A stretch of 64,000 nt of DNA, from the NCBI GenBank assembly GCA_023055355.1, contig JALJCS010000018.1, positions 1,426,001-1,490,000 of the forward strand. Reading direction: 5' to 3'. This DNA comes from Agelaius tricolor (Eukaryota; Chordata; Aves; Passeriformes; Icteridae). How positions within the stretch are numbered: the first letter of the stretch is position 1; each line of letters starts with the position of its first letter. Positions 60,668 to 64,000 of this stretch are shown piece after piece. The notes under the pieces are model-generated. The model was not told the DNA's origin. It searched no databases and saw only the letters and a list, made by a program, of their open reading frames with translations. A program made the position numbers and the translations under genes.

Positions 60668-62519
60668 GTAGGAAAAAGATGGGGCCAAAAAACCAGTCAT
60701 AAACATGATTGCCTGTTTTGGTGTTTTAATTAAGTCACAAAGCTTAAATTCTAGGTGTACAAACTAAAAAGAAAAAAGTCTACAGTTTCTTTGTTGAGTT
60801 TCATTGCTTGGTTTCCCTGGCCATGAGTCCAGGGAGACAGTGCTGCTTCAGCACCTGATAAGACACAGTAGTTACTAACACGCATTTCTGCACTTCTGAT
60901 TGAAATAATGTTCCATGCCTATACTTAGTGCTGGATTTGTGAATAAAAGCTTCTTTTTTTGTGGTATATATGCTGCAGTGGAAAGCACTGAAGAGCACAG
61001 GAAGGCTGGAGTAAGTCTTGTAAATGGGAGCTGTGTGTATTGGGTGTTTTGGAAATTCTTGGAAGAGACTTTCTAGGAGGTCTGGAAGAGAAGTTACACA
61101 GGAGACAGTTCACTTGTTGTCTTCAGCATTGTTTTCCTGGAATGTGAAGTTTCTGAAATGACAGAACGAGCTGGACACAATTCCTGCTAAGTACACATGG
61201 GAATGATCAAGTTTTGTTTCCAGTATTATCCCCTTTAGTCACCAAACTGCTGTCTGTACCTGTGACTTGTTCCCTCTGGGTCTTGGGTGGGCAGTTATCC
61301 AACTGATGAGGCTTTTTAGCTGAAGTTACTGATGGAGTCTTTGCTTAAGAGAAATTGTCCTAATTTGGCAAACTAAACTGAGCAAACTCGTTCACAGGAC
61401 CTTTTTCACCCAGTGCAGTGTCTGTAACTTAGTCCTCAAGGAATAAGCACAACAGGCTGTACTGGCAATACCCAGTTTTCTGAATGATGTGACTGGCAAA
61501 ATACAGAGGGAACTGGAGCAAATGGCCTTGTTGCAACTTGTTCTCTATTTGTAGAACACGATGAACTGAGAGTACCCAGTACAAATGCTCCCCATTAACC
61601 AACCACGATATTCCCAGCTGAAGGCTTTCCCTCTCTGCATCAGCCAGCTGGGAAGATGGATTCAGCTCTGAGGGACCTTTATGTCAGCAGTCCTTGGGCT
61701 TTCCAGAGTAGTAATTTTTTTAGTGTTGTAATTTAATGTCCCTCTGAAGCAGCTTTGTGTGCGTTTTCCGAGGCTTTCCAAAAAGGAGAGGAAAGAATAA
61801 GGCAAATGGAGAAGCATGTGTGGATTTTGTGACATACAAAGGGATGGATCCTGATCCTGAGCTCAGGGAGTACCTGGGGGTCTCCTGGCCTCTGATGATG
61901 ACTCTTGATGACTCTGCTCCCAGCAGGGTTTCAGTCTAAGATGGAGAGCTTGGAAATATTTGTTGACTGCTGGATGATTGTGAGAATTCAATTGGGTTTT
62001 TTTTTTTAGGGAAATAATGAGCTCTACCAAGTCCTTTGCTCTGCATTCAGCCCCTTGGCTATAGCACTGTTTGGACTGAAAAGATACTATGTCTCTACAT
62101 TTCTACTGGCACACACTTCAATCTTGTCTGGGATCTCTTATGACTGGAGAGTTAACCCAACTAATTATCCCCACCTTGGTTTCTTTTATGTTGTGCCAAA
62201 GAGCTCTGGCCTGTTACTGAGACTGCAGTTTATCAAAAACACAAATAGATCTCCATTCTTAAAATCAACTTTTGAGGAGTGCTGCTGGTAAGAGAAATCT
62301 TTGAGCTGTTTAGTTGCATTTATTTTGCTCATCTAAAGAATCAAGAGGCATGGTAGTGTTTAAATGTGAAAAACAGTCATTAGGTTAACTTTTGGAGCTG
62401 GCAATAGTGCAGGTATTAGCAATACACTGTCTAGAAAAAAAAATACATGTGGCCTTACTATCAAATGGCTAAACATTAAATTTGATGTTGGGTTTTTTCC
62501 CTTCCATGTATTCCTTTAG
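60668..62519 (+). other. CTNNA1: CTNNA1 intron 2
   Basis: A 1.85-kb phase-0 intron with GTAGGA donor and TTCCTTTAG acceptor. A 78-codon open frame at 62055-62291 has no splice context or known domain and is taken as chance. No repeat was recognised. Confidence 0.95.
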
Positions 62520-62715
62520 GTAACAACACTAGTTAACACCAGCAACAAGGGCCCCTCCAATAAAAAGCGAGGCCGTTCTAAAAAGGCTCATGTCTTGGCT
62601 GCTTCAGTTGAACAAGCAACAGAGAATTTCCTGGAGAAAGGAGACAAAATTGCAAAGGAGAGCCAGTTCCTGAAGGAGGAGCTGGTGGCAGCTGTGGAAG
62701 ATGTTCGCAAGCAAG
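62520..62715 (+). CDS. CTNNA1: Alpha-E-catenin (CTNNA1), coding exon 3, residues 36-100
   Basis: A 196-nt exon with acceptor TTCCTTTAG and donor CAAG|GTAAGA. It continues exon 2 in frame with VTTLVNTSNKGPSNKKRGRS and runs to AAVEDVRKQ plus the first base of codon 101 (phase 1). It holds a basic patch at about residues 50-57 (KKRGRSKK) and then the amphipathic helix region from about residue 58 that opens the beta-catenin binding and homodimerisation part of the N-terminal domain. NKKRGRSKK, QATENFLEKGDK and ESQFLKEEL are CTNNA1-type rather than CTNNA2-type (GKKKGRSKK, QATQNFLEKGEQ, ESQDLKEEL). The next exon is beyond the window; I see no continuation before 64000. Confidence 0.97.
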
Positions 62716-64000
62716 GTAAGAGTGTGGATCTGGTGGCCTCTCAAACTGGGGCTCTTCAGAGCAAGTGGAACCATTCTCATTTTCCTTTGCTGCTCTTTCT
62801 AATGACTGTTCTCAGCTTGCCTGGCTGGCATCCCTGAGCAGTAATGTAACTGGATAGGTCTGGAAATTGGATGGCCCAAGCAGAGATTAAGAAGAGAAGC
62901 AGAAGGGCTAATTCTTTGAAGAGCATTTAAAAACTCAGTTTAGGCTCAAAAGCGAATGTGCTCCCTGCAGCTCTGAATTTTATGGGACTACATCTGAAAT
63001 ATGTCAATAACTTCTTCAATATCTGACTGTATACAGACCAGCAGTGTAGGAGGAAGAGCCAAGTGTTGACTCAACAGAGATGTGTTTCGTGAATATGTAA
63101 AACGTAAACAACACCAAACAGAATGTGAAGACCTTGATTAAATATTCCAGGCTTCCTTCCTGACATCTAATGTTGATTTTTATAATTTTCTTTTTTACTT
63201 TCTTGGAGCAGACCTGCAAGAAAAGCCTATGGAACTGACTTACTCTAAAATATGCACTAGTAAATATTGTTGCTCATAAATCATTTATCATTCTTCCAGT
63301 CATGAGTCTTTTCTATGCTTCAGTGAAACCCAGTCAACTGGTATTAATGGTGACGGCTGCTGCTGCAAAAAGGGGAAAACTCATTAGCATTAATTACTTG
63401 TTTGTAGCTGAAGTTGCAGAGTGGTGAAATATTAGTTGGAAATGGTTCTAAGTTCTGGATGAGCCTGGCTGATAGACCAAAGAAAGATCAAGGTAAGAAG
63501 GCTGCAATATAAGGGGCTAATTGAGTTGGCTTAATTTAACAACAACAAACAGCAGGAGAGCCCCCTTTGACTCCAAGCTTTAATTGTTGGTGCTCGACTG
63601 CTGCTCAGTTGAGTTAGTGCTCATCTGTGGGTGCCTCCAAATGGCTCAGTGGTGCTGGTGAGAGAGTGAGCTCTATTCAGCCCTTGGGATTGAGAACTTC
63701 CCTGAGCTGGAGTTGTAGCTGAATATTGCAGTGAGAGGCTGGGGGGAAGAAGAGACTAATAAAAAACCTTCCAGATGACCCTTTCCCATGTTTCTTGGCT
63801 CCTTCTTGATTCTGAGACTACACATAGGCTTGATGCCAAAACCTTCCTGCTATGTTGGCTTTGACAGAGGACAGTGAAGCTCATAACTGAGAGGTACTGG
63901 AGTGAAATAACTTCCCCTCTTAATGTTGCTTCACTTCTTCCTCCCTTTTTGCTGTTAGCAGCTTGTGTGGATTCTGGTGTAGAAGGGGTGGCTGTGCCTG
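62716..64000 (+). other. CTNNA1: CTNNA1 intron 3, partial
   Basis: A phase-1 intron starting GTAAGAG and running off the right edge. It is AT-rich unique DNA with no exon, repeat or RNA gene recognised. An open frame continuing exon 3 to 62837 is read-through into the intron. Confidence 0.93.

Noticed and set aside
62055..62291. 78-codon frame inside CTNNA1 intron 2
   Set aside because: No matching acceptor and donor, and it would insert foreign residues between two exons that join perfectly.

Overview
The window is nuclear DNA from a bird. At least nine truncated CR1 LINE 3' ends are recognisable from the avian motif around GGTTTGGGTTGGAAGGGACC and the ATTCTATG-type tail. Two antisense solo-type LTRs resemble songbird endogenous retroviruses, which makes a passerine likely; that last step is inference. 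Nothing prokaryotic is present.

Only one protein-coding gene can be supported: the 5' end of CTNNA1 (alpha-E-catenin) on the + strand. A CpG island at about 43.6-44.5 kb is its probable promoter and non-coding first exon. Intron 1 is about 16.6 kb. Coding exon 2 (60563-60667, residues 1-35, starting at the ATG) and coding exon 3 (62520-62715, residues 36-100 plus one base) have clean splice sites and join in phase. The gene runs off the right edge.

The left 43 kb is a gene desert. It holds most of the tandem arrays: a 21-bp array at 0.4 kb, (CA)n at 3.0 kb, an 18-bp array at 9.7 kb, a TGTCCC array at 10.6 kb, (TGCCAC)n at 17.1 kb, a 45/55-bp array at 17.7 kb, (AAT)n at 21.4 kb, a 33-bp GC-rich array at 22.0 kb and a 17/21-bp array at 24.0 kb. 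It also holds CR1 fragments, an ERVK-like antisense LTR (about 22.7-23.15 kb), an ERV1-like solo LTR with a 4-bp target-site duplication (34295-34714), and a frameshifted coiled-coil coding remnant (about 7.15-7.41 kb). Long open frames here are by-products of repeat units of 21, 18 or 33 bp or of high GC content.

Intron 1 of CTNNA1 carries two CR1 fragments, poly-T tracts and a 74-bp sequence present twice, 1.5 kb apart. I found no undescribed multi-gene system. The most unusual items are a perfect 19-bp hairpin at 20036-20078, the 74-bp duplicated segment, the coiled-coil remnant, the minisatellite that abuts the LTR, and a possible TATA-driven upstream promoter at 41.48 kb.
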